Shown in pieces: positions 42,719-51,208 of a stretch of DNA of 64,000 nt. The stretch is from an uncultured Desulfobulbus sp. (lineage in GTDB: Bacteria > Desulfobacterota > Desulfobulbia > Desulfobulbales > Desulfobulbaceae). Both the position numbers and the translations under genes were made by a program. The notes below the pieces were generated by a model. It did no database searches. It was not told the DNA's origin and saw only the letters and a program-made list of their open reading frames with translations. The stretch spans positions 3,803,001 through 3,867,000 of the forward strand of contig NZ_OY760916.1 of assembly GCF_963664075.1 (NCBI RefSeq), in the 5' to 3' direction. How positions within the stretch are numbered: the stretch's first letter is position 1; every line of letters begins with the position of its first letter.

Positions 42719-42934
42719 TTATGCGACGTTCACCCTTCTTGCTTGCTGAATGCGGCCTGCTATCCAGTTGTCTACTTCATCGGCGATCCAGGCAACAGCC
42801 CGGCCCGCCAGGGGCACGGATTGGGGAAAATCGCCCTGCTTCATGAGGGCGTAGATGTGGGTACGAGAAAGACCGGTTTTTTGTTCAACGACCTTTCGTC
42901 TGAGTAGAGTTGGTGACGGGGTGGCACTTGGCAT
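42719..42934 (-). CDS. AlpA-family transcription regulator
   Basis: A 71-residue MerR-like helix-turn-helix protein: LLRRKVVEQKTGLSRTHIYA, then LMKQGDFPQSVPLAGRAVAW and IADEVDNWIAGRI. This is the standard AlpA pattern (l.r..eve..tGlsrs.iY..i..G.FP..v.l..r.v.W...ev..Wi). AlpA proteins switch on excision or replication genes of P4-like elements. Its AAGGAGG ribosome site lies inside an inverted repeat that could fold the leader and hide it (see 42936-43001). Confidence 0.87.
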   Translation of the reverse strand: MPSATPSPTLLRRKVVEQKTGLSRTHIYALMKQGDFPQSVPLAGRAVAWIADEVDNWIAGRIQQARRVNVA

Positions 42935-42935
42935 G

Positions 42936-43001
42936 TTCTATCCTCCTTGCTGTCAAATGAAAGCCGGTGGCTTCCGTATGATTCATGCAAGGAAGATAGA
43001 A
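42936..43001 (-). promoter_or_regulatory. Leader hairpin covering the AlpA ribosome site
   Basis: TTCTATCCTCCTTGC (42936-42950) and GCAAGGAAGATAGAA (42987-43001) are complementary with one mismatch. On the minus strand the second arm to be transcribed contains AAGGAGG, the ribosome site of alpA, so pairing would hide it. A small hairpin (AAGCC/GGCTT) lies in the loop. An unfolding signal or antisense RNA could free it. It could also be a DNA operator. Confidence 0.55.
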
Positions 43002-43113
43002 TGGTTTGGGTGAGTTGGCATTGCAGGTGCGAAAGTCGCTCCGCACCTGCGGTGCTGGTAACTATTTTGAAACTTGAGAGATTTTTTGACCGTTAAAATT
43101 TGCGGCGTTTTTT

Positions 43114-43971
43114 TTAATCGCCAACGTCTTTTAAAACCGTATTCGCCGATGAAAAACGCCCCTGCATCGCCCGTTCACTTAATCCGGGAAGGCGTTTGAA
43201 ACGCTCATCATTGACAATTCTATCAATGATCTGCGCTTGGCTTTGTAAATCGGTATGGTCTTTGATAATCGTAAGCAATGCGCCTATTATTTTTAAATCG
43301 GTTTTTTCTGCACGTTTGTTTGCTGCTTTCTGGAATTGTATTTCCCCTTTTGAATGACGATCATTGCTCATTAACTCAGGAATTATACGTTCAATGTACT
43401 TTACAGAAGAAGCCTTTATCAGTAGGTCTTCTTTCCTTATTTCTAACGATTCAGGGGAAAACCTTGCAGGCTTACCTGATGGCATAGCAGATATACGAAG
43501 CATCCCTTTTTCATCATAAAATTCAAGGCAGCTTATAACCCCATTCTTTCTATATGCTAGGTTCCTTGCGCTGTCGATATTGATCATGAAAAATGAATTT
43601 GGTATACATTCTGCATTTAATGACTCAAGGAGGGTACGCGCATATTTTTTTAAAAAATCTGCCCTTTCATCTCCAACAGTTTTCAAAAGCAATTCAGCAG
43701 CCGTTATGCCAACCATTGAATAAAATGTTTCAAAATGTATCCAATAAGCAAATATGTTTATTTGCCCAAAATGAGGAGTATCATTCCACATATTCGGCTC
43801 GGTGGTGTCAACAAGCGCTTGGAACCCTTCGATCTCAATAGGCGTTTCATGCCCCAAGTCGTGCCAATTATAAATTTCCTCTTCGGTGACGGTCGGCCAC
43901 CGTTTGCCTGCCAGTTCTGAAATTTTAAAGAACCGCTTGCTCTCTGGTATAGCTGAATCATTAAGCCCCAT
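43114..43971 (-). CDS. Hypothetical protein of the 12.2-kb element
   Basis: A 285-residue protein with no recognised family. The front (FFKISELAGKRWPTVTEEEIYNWHDLGHETP) looks like a DNA-reading or primer segment found in proteins near integrases. The rest is mixed, with a helical C-terminus (LLTIIKDHTDLQSQAQIIDR, RFSSANTVLKDV). It lies alone between the integrase and alpA, where satellites and islands often carry variable cargo such as defence genes. There is no direct sign of that here. Confidence 0.65.
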   Translation of the reverse strand: MGLNDSAIPESKRFFKISELAGKRWPTVTEEEIYNWHDLGHETPIEIEGFQALVDTTEPNMWNDTPHFGQINIFAYWIHFETFYSMVGITAAELLLKTVGDERADFLKKYARTLLESLNAECIPNSFFMINIDSARNLAYRKNGVISCLEFYDEKGMLRISAMPSGKPARFSPESLEIRKEDLLIKASSVKYIERIIPELMSNDRHSKGEIQFQKAANKRAEKTDLKIIGALLTIIKDHTDLQSQAQIIDRIVNDERFKRLPGLSERAMQGRFSSANTVLKDVGD

Positions 43972-44081
43972 CGCACAACCTCCCTCAGGCTGTCCCCTGA
44001 AATAAAAAGCTGACAGGCAGGCCGCCAGGGGAGCGGCTTTTCGGGGGCCATCCTAGCCTGTCAAGACGTTGTAATCCTACT

Positions 44082-45308
44082 TCACACCGCTTTAAAAAGG
44101 GGGATTATCTCCGCGCCTTTCTCCAGGGCCTCAAGATAATCGGCCCATGCCTGCATCATCTTGCGCCGTTCCGGCAGGTGTTGGGCATAGTTATAGGCTG
44201 CCTTGACGCTGTTTCGTTCCTTATGGGCCAGCTGCCGTTCAATCACGTCCGATTCCCACCCCTGCTCGTGCAATAGGGTCGATGCCATAGCCCTGAAACC
44301 ATGCCCGGTCATTTCATCCTTGGAATACCCCATACGGCGCAGGGCGGCATTGACGGTATTTTCACTCATAGGCCGTTCCCCGGTCCGCAAGGAAGGGAAG
44401 ACATAGCGGCCCTCGCCGGTCAACGGCTGCAAATCCCTGAGCACTGCCAAGGCCTGCCTGGACAGCGGCACCAAGTGGAAATTGTTGGGCACAGCTTTCA
44501 AGGCCTTCTTCAGCTTGCGTTTTTCAGGTGGTATCTTCCACTCGGCCCGGTCAAAGTCTATTTCTTCCCATTCTGCGTGCCGTAACTCGCCAGGGCGAAC
44601 AAAGGTCAGCGGCGCAAGGAGTAGGGCGCACCTGGTGACCATCTCGCCCTTGTACCCTTTTATGGCCCTGAGTAGGCCAGCAACCTCTTTGGGGTCGGTG
44701 ATGGTGGCCATGGATTTTGATGGGGGCGGCGGCAGGGCACCGCGCAGATCCGCGCTTGGGTCGCGCTCTGCCCTTCCGGTGACAACGGCATACCTGCAGA
44801 CCTGCCCGCACATCTGCTTGATACGGTGCGCCGTCTCAATAGCTCCCCGGTCTTCTATGCGGCGGAGCACACCAAGCAGTACAGGAGCGTTTACCTCAGC
44901 AATGGGCTTACTGCCGATCCAGGGAAAGACGTTGGCTTCAAGGCGGGAAATAATGTCCCTGCCGTGGTTGTCGGTCCAGGTATGCTTATTCTTGAGGAAC
45001 CATTCACGAGCCACGGCCTCAAAGCTGTTCTGGTCGGCTGCAGCTTCCTTTTCCATTTTGCGCTGTTCGCCGGGGTCAATCCCATCGGCAACCAGTTTGC
45101 GGGCCTCTGCGTGCCGGTCGCGGGCAAGGGAAAGGGAAACGTCAGGATAGACACCAAGGGCAAGGGTTTTTCTTTTCCCCTGGAAACGATAATCGAAGCG
45201 GAAATACTTGCCGGTTTTCTTGATGAGCAGGTAGAGTCCCTTCCCATCGGTCATTTTATAGGGTTTGTCTTTCGGCTTGGCGTTTTTGATGGCGGTATCA
45301 ACGAGCAT
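44082..45308 (-). CDS. P4-type tyrosine integrase
   Basis: A 408-residue integrase. The arm-binding domain (residues 1-95) has the P4 signature: VDTAIKNAKPKDKPYKMTDG, then GLYLLIKKTGKYFRFDYRFQ and LGVYPDVSLSLARDRHAEAR. The catalytic domain has Arg in RPGELRHAEW, TGHGFRAMASTLLHEQG (His, Arg) and LAHKERNSVKAAYNYAQH (His, Tyr). All are present. It reads away from tRNA-Ser, whose 3' end lies 164 bp upstream of its start. TACCGTCA arm sites lie between, one of them touching the start codon region, so the integrase may repress itself. Confidence 0.94.
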   Translation of the reverse strand: MLVDTAIKNAKPKDKPYKMTDGKGLYLLIKKTGKYFRFDYRFQGKRKTLALGVYPDVSLSLARDRHAEARKLVADGIDPGEQRKMEKEAAADQNSFEAVAREWFLKNKHTWTDNHGRDIISRLEANVFPWIGSKPIAEVNAPVLLGVLRRIEDRGAIETAHRIKQMCGQVCRYAVVTGRAERDPSADLRGALPPPPSKSMATITDPKEVAGLLRAIKGYKGEMVTRCALLLAPLTFVRPGELRHAEWEEIDFDRAEWKIPPEKRKLKKALKAVPNNFHLVPLSRQALAVLRDLQPLTGEGRYVFPSLRTGERPMSENTVNAALRRMGYSKDEMTGHGFRAMASTLLHEQGWESDVIERQLAHKERNSVKAAYNYAQHLPERRKMMQAWADYLEALEKGAEIIPLFKAV

Positions 45309-45309
45309 T

Positions 45310-45359
45310 TGACGGTACCTGGCTTGAAGGTTGTCGAGATACCGTCAGATATACCGTCA
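45310..45359. repeat. Integrase arm sites, right end
   Basis: TACCGTCA at 45340-45347 and 45352-45359 (12 bp apart) and an inverted copy at 45310-45317 just upstream of the integrase start. The pair repeats the left-end pair at 33339 and 33351. Confidence 0.65.
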
Positions 45360-45404
45360 CTAGATACCGGCTGTCAATGAACTCTGTGGAACTCAGCGGA
45401 CAAT

Positions 45405-45439
45405 AAAAAAAGCCAAATGCTTGTTAGCAAATGGCTTTT
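45405..45439 (-). terminator. Element-supplied terminator after tRNA-Ser
   Basis: AAAAGCCA (45408-45415) pairs with TGGCTTTT (45432-45439), with a second short stem inside (TGCT/AGCA). On the minus strand a run of T follows. It replaces the original tRNA terminator, now at 33214-33251. Confidence 0.65.
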
Positions 45440-45471
45440 AAGAACTCTATGGAACCCTGTGGAATGATTTT

Positions 45472-45561
45472 TGGCGGAGAAGCAGGGATTCGAACCCTGG
45501 GTGGAGTTACCCCCACAACGGTTTTCGAGACCGTCCCGTTCAGCCGCTCCGGCACTTCTCC
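45472..45561 (-). tRNA. tRNA-Ser(CGA)
   Basis: A 90-nt tRNA with paired acceptor stem (GGAGAAG with CTTCTCC), anticodon loop CTCGAAA (anticodon CGA), the long variable arm typical of serine tRNAs, T-arm GGGTTCGAATCCC, and an encoded CCA. It is intact because the element restored its 3' end on insertion. Confidence 0.95.
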
Positions 45562-45676
45562 GTAGGGGCTATTGATACCGTTTTCTTGGGCCCACGTCAA
45601 CATATCCATGGAGCTGTTGACTTTGTTTCAGTGGCTGGGTAAGAATGGGCATTCAGCATTTCATCAAGGAGCAACC

Positions 45677-46192
45677 ATGTTTTTCAACGGCTTGCAGTCA
45701 AAATGTCTCTGTTTCTTTGTCCTCATTCTCGCTGCATTGAGCCTGACAGGCTGCAGCGGTCTCTACGGATTAAAAGAAGATCCTAAAATTTCCCTTGCAG
45801 ACATCCGTATTCAGGAGGTCAAAGCACTGGAGGGAATTTTTCTGATCAAACTGCGCATCCTCAATCCCAATGACGTGGACCTTGACCTCCATGGAATCAA
45901 CTGCGATCTCGAAATCAACAAACGTCATTTTGCCAGTGGTGTTGCCGACAGCAGCCAAACCGTACCCGCGTACGGCACAGCCATTGTTCCGGTTGAGGTC
46001 TATGCTTCTGTACTGGATCTGATTTCATCCGTGTCTGATCTTATCCATTCCGCAGGCAAAATCTCCAGCACAGACCACCCCTACCCCTATACACTCAAGG
46101 GGATTGCCCGCATCGGTATTCATGGGTTCAGTAAGGAGATTCCCTTCACCTCTTCCGGCGAACTTTCTCTCCAAGGACTCAACAACGACTGA
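45677..46192 (+). CDS. LEA type 2-like lipoprotein
   Basis: A 171-residue protein; ATG 45677 has AAGGAG 6 nt upstream, and the longer frame would start inside the region next to the tRNA. A lipoprotein signal ends in LSLTGC at about residues 21-26. The rest fits the water stress and hypersensitive response (LEA2) domain: IRIQEVKALEGIFLIKLRIL, NPNDVDLDLHGINCDLEING-like strands, and VPAYGTAIVPVEVYA. Such proteins sit on the outer or inner membrane face and are tied to stress tolerance. First chromosomal gene beyond the element. Confidence 0.82.
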   Translation: MFFNGLQSKCLCFFVLILAALSLTGCSGLYGLKEDPKISLADIRIQEVKALEGIFLIKLRILNPNDVDLDLHGINCDLEINKRHFASGVADSSQTVPAYGTAIVPVEVYASVLDLISSVSDLIHSAGKISSTDHPYPYTLKGIARIGIHGFSKEIPFTSSGELSLQGLNND

Positions 46193-46323
46193 GTTGTAGC
46201 AACGGACTCCCCCTTTTTCTGAATCCGAGAAAACGGATGGTGGGGAAACCACATTTGTATTGACAGGTTCAGTGGTTGCAATAGACTACAGCCTCTTACG
46301 ATCAGATCGATGGAGGCATAACC

Positions 46324-46896
46324 ATGTTGAGCGCACAACAGGGAAGCACCTTGGTTCGTCTGGCCCGACAGACCATAGAAGAACACTTGGGAAAAACTCC
46401 AATCCAGCCCGTTAGTAACGAAGAACTCGCCCACCCCGCATTTGCAAAAAAACGGGGCGTATTCGTTACTCTGCACCAACGCGGCAACCTACGCGGCTGT
46501 ATAGGCAGCCTGGTCGCGATGGAACCCATTGTCGACGGCATCAAACGTAATGCCCTCAATGCCGCCTTTCATGATTTTCGTTTTTCTCCCCTGACAGAAG
46601 AGGAGTTGATACCGCTGCATGTAGAAATCTCGGTACTGACAGAAGCTGTACCACTTCACTACAACAGCCCTGAAGACCTCCTCACCCTGCTCACCCCCCA
46701 TAAGGATGGGGTTATTCTGGAAGGTCCAGGACAGGCTCGTGCGACCTTTCTCCCGCAAGTTTGGCAGCAATTGCCCCATACTGAGCAGTTTCTTGGCCAT
46801 CTTTGCCGCAAGGCTGGCCTGGCAGAATCCAGCTGGCGCAGTGGCGAGGTCCACATATCAACCTATCAAGTTCAATCTTTTGAAGAGCCCCGTTAA
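46324..46896 (+). CDS. AMMECR1-domain protein (AmmeMemoRadiSam system A)
   Basis: A 190-residue protein spanning the whole AMMECR1 domain: RGVFVTLHQRGNLRGCIGSL with the conserved LRGCIG motif, NALNAAFHDFRFSPLTEEEL, LHVEISVLTEA and DGVILEGPGQARATFLPQVW. The family often goes with MEMO1-like and radical-SAM proteins and is proposed to act in modification of an RNA or protein; the reaction is not settled. Those two partners are not next to it here. It probably heads an operon with the Cys-cluster gene 15 bp downstream. Confidence 0.9.
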   Translation: MLSAQQGSTLVRLARQTIEEHLGKTPIQPVSNEELAHPAFAKKRGVFVTLHQRGNLRGCIGSLVAMEPIVDGIKRNALNAAFHDFRFSPLTEEELIPLHVEISVLTEAVPLHYNSPEDLLTLLTPHKDGVILEGPGQARATFLPQVWQQLPHTEQFLGHLCRKAGLAESSWRSGEVHISTYQVQSFEEPR

Positions 46897-46911
46897 TTCG
46901 GGCATAACTAT

Positions 46912-47526
46912 ATGAAAGAACTGTTTTTACCTCCAGAGCTCTCCTGCGAGATTGGAGAAATTTACGAATCCATGGTTGCCGATTATGATGCGGTGGCACA
47001 GTCCATTAAGCTCACCTGTATGGGATGCCCGGATAACTGCTGCGACTCGTACTTTCTCCATTATACCTACTGTGAGTGGGCCTACCTCTGGGAAGGTATT
47101 CGCAAACTCCATGATGCACAGATCGATCGCATTGTCAAACGATCCCGGGACTATGTGGAACAGAGCCGGGTTATGATAGCCCGGGGAGAACGCCCGCAGA
47201 TCATGTGCCCCCTCTGTGATGACGGGCTCTGCTCGGTCTACAGTCACCGTTTGCTGGTTTGCCGGACCCACGGCGTTCCTGCAACCCTGACCCGCCCGGA
47301 TGGAAAGCAGATGCGTTTTCCTGGCTGTTTTCGGTGCCAGGAGATCGTGCAGGAGAAATATGAAAAGGAGACCGACGCTCCGGCCATGGAACGGACCGTA
47401 CTCTTTCAGCGCTTGGCCCAGCTCGAAGCCCGCTTCCTTGGGGAGAGAAGAGGAAAAGTACCCCGCATCAAGCAGACCATCGCCGAGATGATCGTCAACG
47501 GGCCGCCCAAAGATATTATTAAGTAA
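46912..47526 (+). CDS. Cys-cluster protein (YkgJ-like)
   Basis: A 204-residue cytoplasmic protein with many Cys in pairs: CMGCPDNCCDSYFLHYTYC (about 36-54), CPLCDDGLCSVYSHRLLVCR (about 100-119) and CFRC (about 142-145). This is like the YkgJ/UPF0153 zinc- or iron-binding family but with a longer helical tail. Likely a metal-cluster protein; no activity can be named. Same direction as AMMECR1 and bioB, spaced 15 and 45 bp. Confidence 0.7.
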   Translation: MKELFLPPELSCEIGEIYESMVADYDAVAQSIKLTCMGCPDNCCDSYFLHYTYCEWAYLWEGIRKLHDAQIDRIVKRSRDYVEQSRVMIARGERPQIMCPLCDDGLCSVYSHRLLVCRTHGVPATLTRPDGKQMRFPGCFRCQEIVQEKYEKETDAPAMERTVLFQRLAQLEARFLGERRGKVPRIKQTIAEMIVNGPPKDIIK

Positions 47527-47571
47527 CCAAAAATGAAGGACGGGGAATGATCCCCAAGAACCAGATACATT

Positions 47572-48540
47572 ATGGATACCACCGTACAGCAGGCTCTTAC
47601 GACCATTCTTGACGGCGGCCAGATCGATCGGGCCACAGCAACCGCTTTGCTCTCAGCTGACAAGAACGATCTTTATCAGGCAGCGGACCAGATCCGCAGC
47701 CATTTCCATGGCAATCATTTCGATCTTTGTTCCATCATCAATGCAAAAAGCGGTAACTGTACAGAAAACTGCCGATTTTGCGCGCAGTCCGCCCGTCATC
47801 ATACCGGCGTCGACACCTACACAGCCATCCCCGAGGAGGAGGCGCTGGCCCAGGCAAAAGACAACGACACCCACGGCGTCCACCGACTCTCCCTGGTGAC
47901 CAGTGGCCGCAGTCTTTCACCGGAGACCGTGGCGGAGCTAACCCATCTCTATAAAAAAATCGAGGAGGCGACCTCGCTTGTTTTCTGTGCCTCGGCCGGT
48001 TTTCTCGATGAACAGATTGTCGCTGATCTCTATGCAGCCGGCGTACGCCGATACCATTGCAATCTGGAGGCCTCAAAAAATTATTTCCCCAAGGTCTGCA
48101 CCACCCACACCTGGGAAGAAAAGGTCGAGACCCTGAAACTGGCGCGAGCCACCGGCATGAGCCTCTGCTCCGGCGGCATTATAGGTCTGGGAGAGTCCAT
48201 GGAAGACCGACTGGATATGGCTTTTGAACTGCGTGAACTTGAAGTCCGCTCCATTCCGATCAACATTCTCACCGCCATCGAAGGGACACCGCTCGCCGAG
48301 CTCAAACCGCTGACCACCGACGAGGTGCTGACCACGGTGGCCCTCTATCGTTTCATTAATCCCCAAGCGGTTATCCGCATGGCAGGCGGACGCCAGCAAC
48401 TTGGTCAGGATCAGTACCGCTGTTTCACCTCCGGGGCGAACGGTGCTATCGTCGGCAACTATCTGACCACCACCGGTTCAGGGATTCAGGGCGACCTGGA
48501 ACAGCTGAGCGCGCTTGGCTACACCTTTGAGCGGGGCTGA
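47572..48540 (+). CDS. bioB: Biotin synthase
   Basis: A 322-residue radical-SAM enzyme that inserts sulfur into dethiobiotin in the last step of biotin synthesis. The radical-SAM cluster Cys are 63, 67 and 70 (CTENCRFC). Further conserved parts are YHCNLEASKNYFPKVCTTHT, CSGGIIGLGES, PINILTAIEGTPL, and the second-cluster region with RMAGGRQQLG. Length is as expected for the family. It is followed after 3 nt by bioA, so the two are co-translated. No BirA-type operator was recognised upstream. Confidence 0.95.
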   Translation: MDTTVQQALTTILDGGQIDRATATALLSADKNDLYQAADQIRSHFHGNHFDLCSIINAKSGNCTENCRFCAQSARHHTGVDTYTAIPEEEALAQAKDNDTHGVHRLSLVTSGRSLSPETVAELTHLYKKIEEATSLVFCASAGFLDEQIVADLYAAGVRRYHCNLEASKNYFPKVCTTHTWEEKVETLKLARATGMSLCSGGIIGLGESMEDRLDMAFELRELEVRSIPINILTAIEGTPLAELKPLTTDEVLTTVALYRFINPQAVIRMAGGRQQLGQDQYRCFTSGANGAIVGNYLTTTGSGIQGDLEQLSALGYTFERG

Positions 48541-48543
48541 TCA

Positions 48544-49824
48544 ATGAGCACTGAAGAGCTGCTCCAGTTCGACCGCGATCACCTCTGGCACCCCTACACC
48601 TCGACCACCCAGCCCTTGCCGGTCTATCCGGTGGCTTCGGCTTCCGGGGTGCGCTTCACCCTTGCCGACGGTCGTGAACTGATTGATGGCATGTCCTCCT
48701 GGTGGTGTGCGGTGCACGGCTACAGCCACCCCAAAATTGTGGCCGCGATTCGGGAACAGGCGGAATGCATGGCCCATATTATGTTCGGTGGTATTACCCA
48801 CGAACCTGCGGTGGAATTGAGCAGGTTGCTGGTGGAGCTCACCCCCGAACTGCTGGACAAAGTCTTTCTCTGTGATTCGGGTTCGGTCTCGGTGGAAGTG
48901 GCCTTGAAGATGGCCCTCCAGTACCAGCAGGCCGCAGGTCGCTCAAAAAAGCACCGGCTGCTCACTGTGCGCGGGGGCTACCACGGCGATACCTTTCATG
49001 CCATGTCGGTCTGTGACCCGGTCACTGGAATGCACACCCTTTTCGAAGGTTCCCTGCCCAGCCAGTTTTTTGCGCCTCGTCCCAGCTGCCGCTTTCATGA
49101 AACCTGGAATCCCGCAGACCTTGATCCTGTTCGAGGGATCCTTGAAGAACATCACGAGGAAATTGCCGCGTTCATCATCGAGCCCATAGTCCAGGGAGCA
49201 GGTGGGATGTGGTTCTACCATCCAGAATACCTGCGTGGCCTGCGCAGCCTTTGTGACCAATATCAGGTGCTGCTCATTTTTGATGAGATCGCCACCGGAT
49301 TTGGCCGAACCGGCAAGCTCTTTGCCGCCGAACACGCAGGCATCTCCCCTGATATTATGTGTGTGGGCAAGGCCATCACCGGCGGAACCATGACCCTGGC
49401 CGCCACTTTGGCCACCACCGAGGTCGCCACCACTATTTCCAATGCCCCTCCCGGGGTATTTATGCATGGCCCGACCTTTATGGGGAATCCCCTGGCCTGC
49501 CATGTGGCCTGTGCCTCAATCAAATTGTTGTTGGAGAGCAACTGGCAGCAGCGGGTGGCAACCATCAATGCGCAACTGACCAGAGAGCTGGAACCTGCCC
49601 GCGAACTCTTTAACGTCGCCGATGTACGCGTACTTGGGGCCATCGGTGTCATTGAGACGAAAGAGCCGGTGGACATGGCGGTGATGCAACGGTTCTTTGT
49701 TGAACAAGGTGTCTGGATCCGGCCCTTTGGCCGCATGCTCTACGTGATGCCTCCCTTTATTATCGAGCCCGAAGACCTTTCCCGCCTGACCAGTGCCATG
49801 ATTCAGGCCGTGGACATGGTGTAA
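48544..49824 (+). CDS. bioA: Adenosylmethionine-8-amino-7-oxononanoate aminotransferase
   Basis: A 426-residue PLP enzyme that makes 7,8-diaminopelargonic acid with S-adenosylmethionine as amino donor, two steps before BioB. Motifs: [36 protein letters not shown] (substrate pocket), [39 protein letters not shown], and the PLP Lys in [18 protein letters not shown]. It starts 3 nt after bioB. The other genes of the pathway (bioF, bioD) are not in the window. Confidence 0.95.
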   Translation: MSTEELLQFDRDHLWHPYTSTTQPLPVYPVASASGVRFTLADGRELIDGMSSWWCAVHGYSHPKIVAAIREQAECMAHIMFGGITHEPAVELSRLLVELTPELLDKVFLCDSGSVSVEVALKMALQYQQAAGRSKKHRLLTVRGGYHGDTFHAMSVCDPVTGMHTLFEGSLPSQFFAPRPSCRFHETWNPADLDPVRGILEEHHEEIAAFIIEPIVQGAGGMWFYHPEYLRGLRSLCDQYQVLLIFDEIATGFGRTGKLFAAEHAGISPDIMCVGKAITGGTMTLAATLATTEVATTISNAPPGVFMHGPTFMGNPLACHVACASIKLLLESNWQQRVATINAQLTRELEPARELFNVADVRVLGAIGVIETKEPVDMAVMQRFFVEQGVWIRPFGRMLYVMPPFIIEPEDLSRLTSAMIQAVDMV

Positions 49825-49842
49825 TACGCTAAGGATTGCGCA

Positions 49843-51045
49843 ATGAAACGGGAACTGATCAATAAATCGGTCCTTCTGGTCATGGTGCTGAGTATCTCGG
49901 CCCTATTCCTGGATATGATCCATCAGTTTCTCATGCCCATGTTCATGGCGGGAATCTTTTCCGCCATGCTTCGCCCGGCACATCGCTGGCTGACAAGCAA
50001 AATCGGAGGACGGCATAACCTGGCCTCCATCCTGGTCCTGCTGGCCATGATCATTCTCGTGCTTGCTCCGCTCTCTCTGTTGATAGGCGTGGTGGTCAGC
50101 CAGGCTCTCAGTGTCAGCCAGTCGGTGACACCCTGGGTACAGACCTTTATCAACGAACCAACCGCCATTTCGACCTACCTGGAAAAACTCCCCTTCTATG
50201 ATCAAGTCCTGCCTTACCGGGCAGTGATCATAGAACGCGCCGGCCAGGTGGTGGGCAACCTCTCCACCTTTTTGATCAACAGCCTCTCATCGGTGACCAA
50301 ACTCACCGTCAACGCTGTCTTCAGCAGCGTGGTCATGCTCTATGTGATGTTTTACTTTCTCACCATGGGTGAGATTCTGCTGACCAAGATTCTGTACTTT
50401 CTTCCCCTCCACGACCGGGACGAACGGTTACTGCTGCGCCGGTTCACCTCGGTGACCAAGGCCACCCTCAAAGGCACGCTGATTATCGGTGCGCTCCAGG
50501 GATCAATCTGCGGTATCGCCTTTGCCTTTGCTGGCATTCAGGGGCCGGTTTTTTGGGGCACCATCATGGCTGTGATGTCCATTATCCCTGCCTTTGGTAC
50601 GGCCATCGTCTGGGGCCCGGCACTCATTATCCTGCTGCTGAAAGGGAATTTTGTCGGGGTGGGAATTCTTGTCGTTCTCTGTGGCGGGGTAGCGGGCAAT
50701 CTCGACAACCTGATCCGCCCGCGGCTGGTCGGCAAAGATACGGAGATGCACGATCTTTTTGTCCTTTTCGGCACTCTGGGGGGCATCTCCATGTTTGGCA
50801 TTTTGGGGATTATCATCGGTCCGATAGTGGCGGCACTTTTTATCACCATCTGGGAAATCTACGGCAAAGCCTTTGAAGCCTATCTCCCCGATGTTGGTCC
50901 TTTGTTTTCCCCCAGCGGCAACGATGGGAGCAAAGAGGTCTTTCTCCTCGAAGAGGAACAGAGTCCTGCCTCCTCTTCCCAGGAGGGGGAGCAGGTACAA
51001 AAACAAACCGAACACGCCCCAAATAGAGAGAGGGAAAAAGATTGA
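49843..51045 (+). CDS. AI-2E-family membrane transporter
   Basis: A 400-residue membrane protein with about eight helices, starting near residues 8-25 and ending near 340. Family marks include IPAFGTAIVWGPALIILLLK, GNLDNLIRPRLVG and ILGIIIGPIVAALFITIWEI, the most conserved C-terminal part. Members export small molecules (AI-2 in E. coli TqsA) or act as sodium/proton antiporters; the substrate here is unknown. The tail after residue 365 is acidic and glutamine-rich. It begins 18 bp after bioA and may be in the same transcript. Confidence 0.87.
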   Translation: MKRELINKSVLLVMVLSISALFLDMIHQFLMPMFMAGIFSAMLRPAHRWLTSKIGGRHNLASILVLLAMIILVLAPLSLLIGVVVSQALSVSQSVTPWVQTFINEPTAISTYLEKLPFYDQVLPYRAVIIERAGQVVGNLSTFLINSLSSVTKLTVNAVFSSVVMLYVMFYFLTMGEILLTKILYFLPLHDRDERLLLRRFTSVTKATLKGTLIIGALQGSICGIAFAFAGIQGPVFWGTIMAVMSIIPAFGTAIVWGPALIILLLKGNFVGVGILVVLCGGVAGNLDNLIRPRLVGKDTEMHDLFVLFGTLGGISMFGILGIIIGPIVAALFITIWEIYGKAFEAYLPDVGPLFSPSGNDGSKEVFLLEEEQSPASSSQEGEQVQKQTEHAPNREREKD

Positions 51046-51208
51046 ACTTCCTCTTTTTCTTCAGTAAAACGGGGTGATTGTCAAAGCCTGAGTTCCGGCT
51101 GCTGTATACTTGCCCACGGACTGAGGAAACTTCTCTCCCCAGCCTGACTGCCTGAACTTACGAAAATATCTCTTCTTTTTTCTTAGTATATAATTTCCTG
51201 GAGGCGCG

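Larger units (their letters stand above)
33257..45474. mobile_element. 12.2-kb integrated element in tRNA-Ser, satellite-like
   Basis: The right end is the 3' end of tRNA-Ser(CGA) next to a P4-type integrase. The left end carries a short copy of that tRNA end (TTTTTGGCGG then GAAGCAG, one base shorter than in the tRNA). Both ends have paired TACCGTCA sites 12 bp apart. The tRNA's own terminator lies just outside the left end. Content: integrase, AlpA, structured RNAs, primase-helicase, Mor and GemA-like proteins, second recombinase and an iteron array. No structural, packaging or lysis gene was found, so it resembles a P4-type satellite or a replicating integrative element. Confidence 0.82.

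Noticed and set aside
42318..42719. 133-codon minus-strand frame between alpA and the next gene
   Set aside because: It covers both RNA motifs, and its repeated GPRRP segments come from the conserved RNA block rather than a protein domain.
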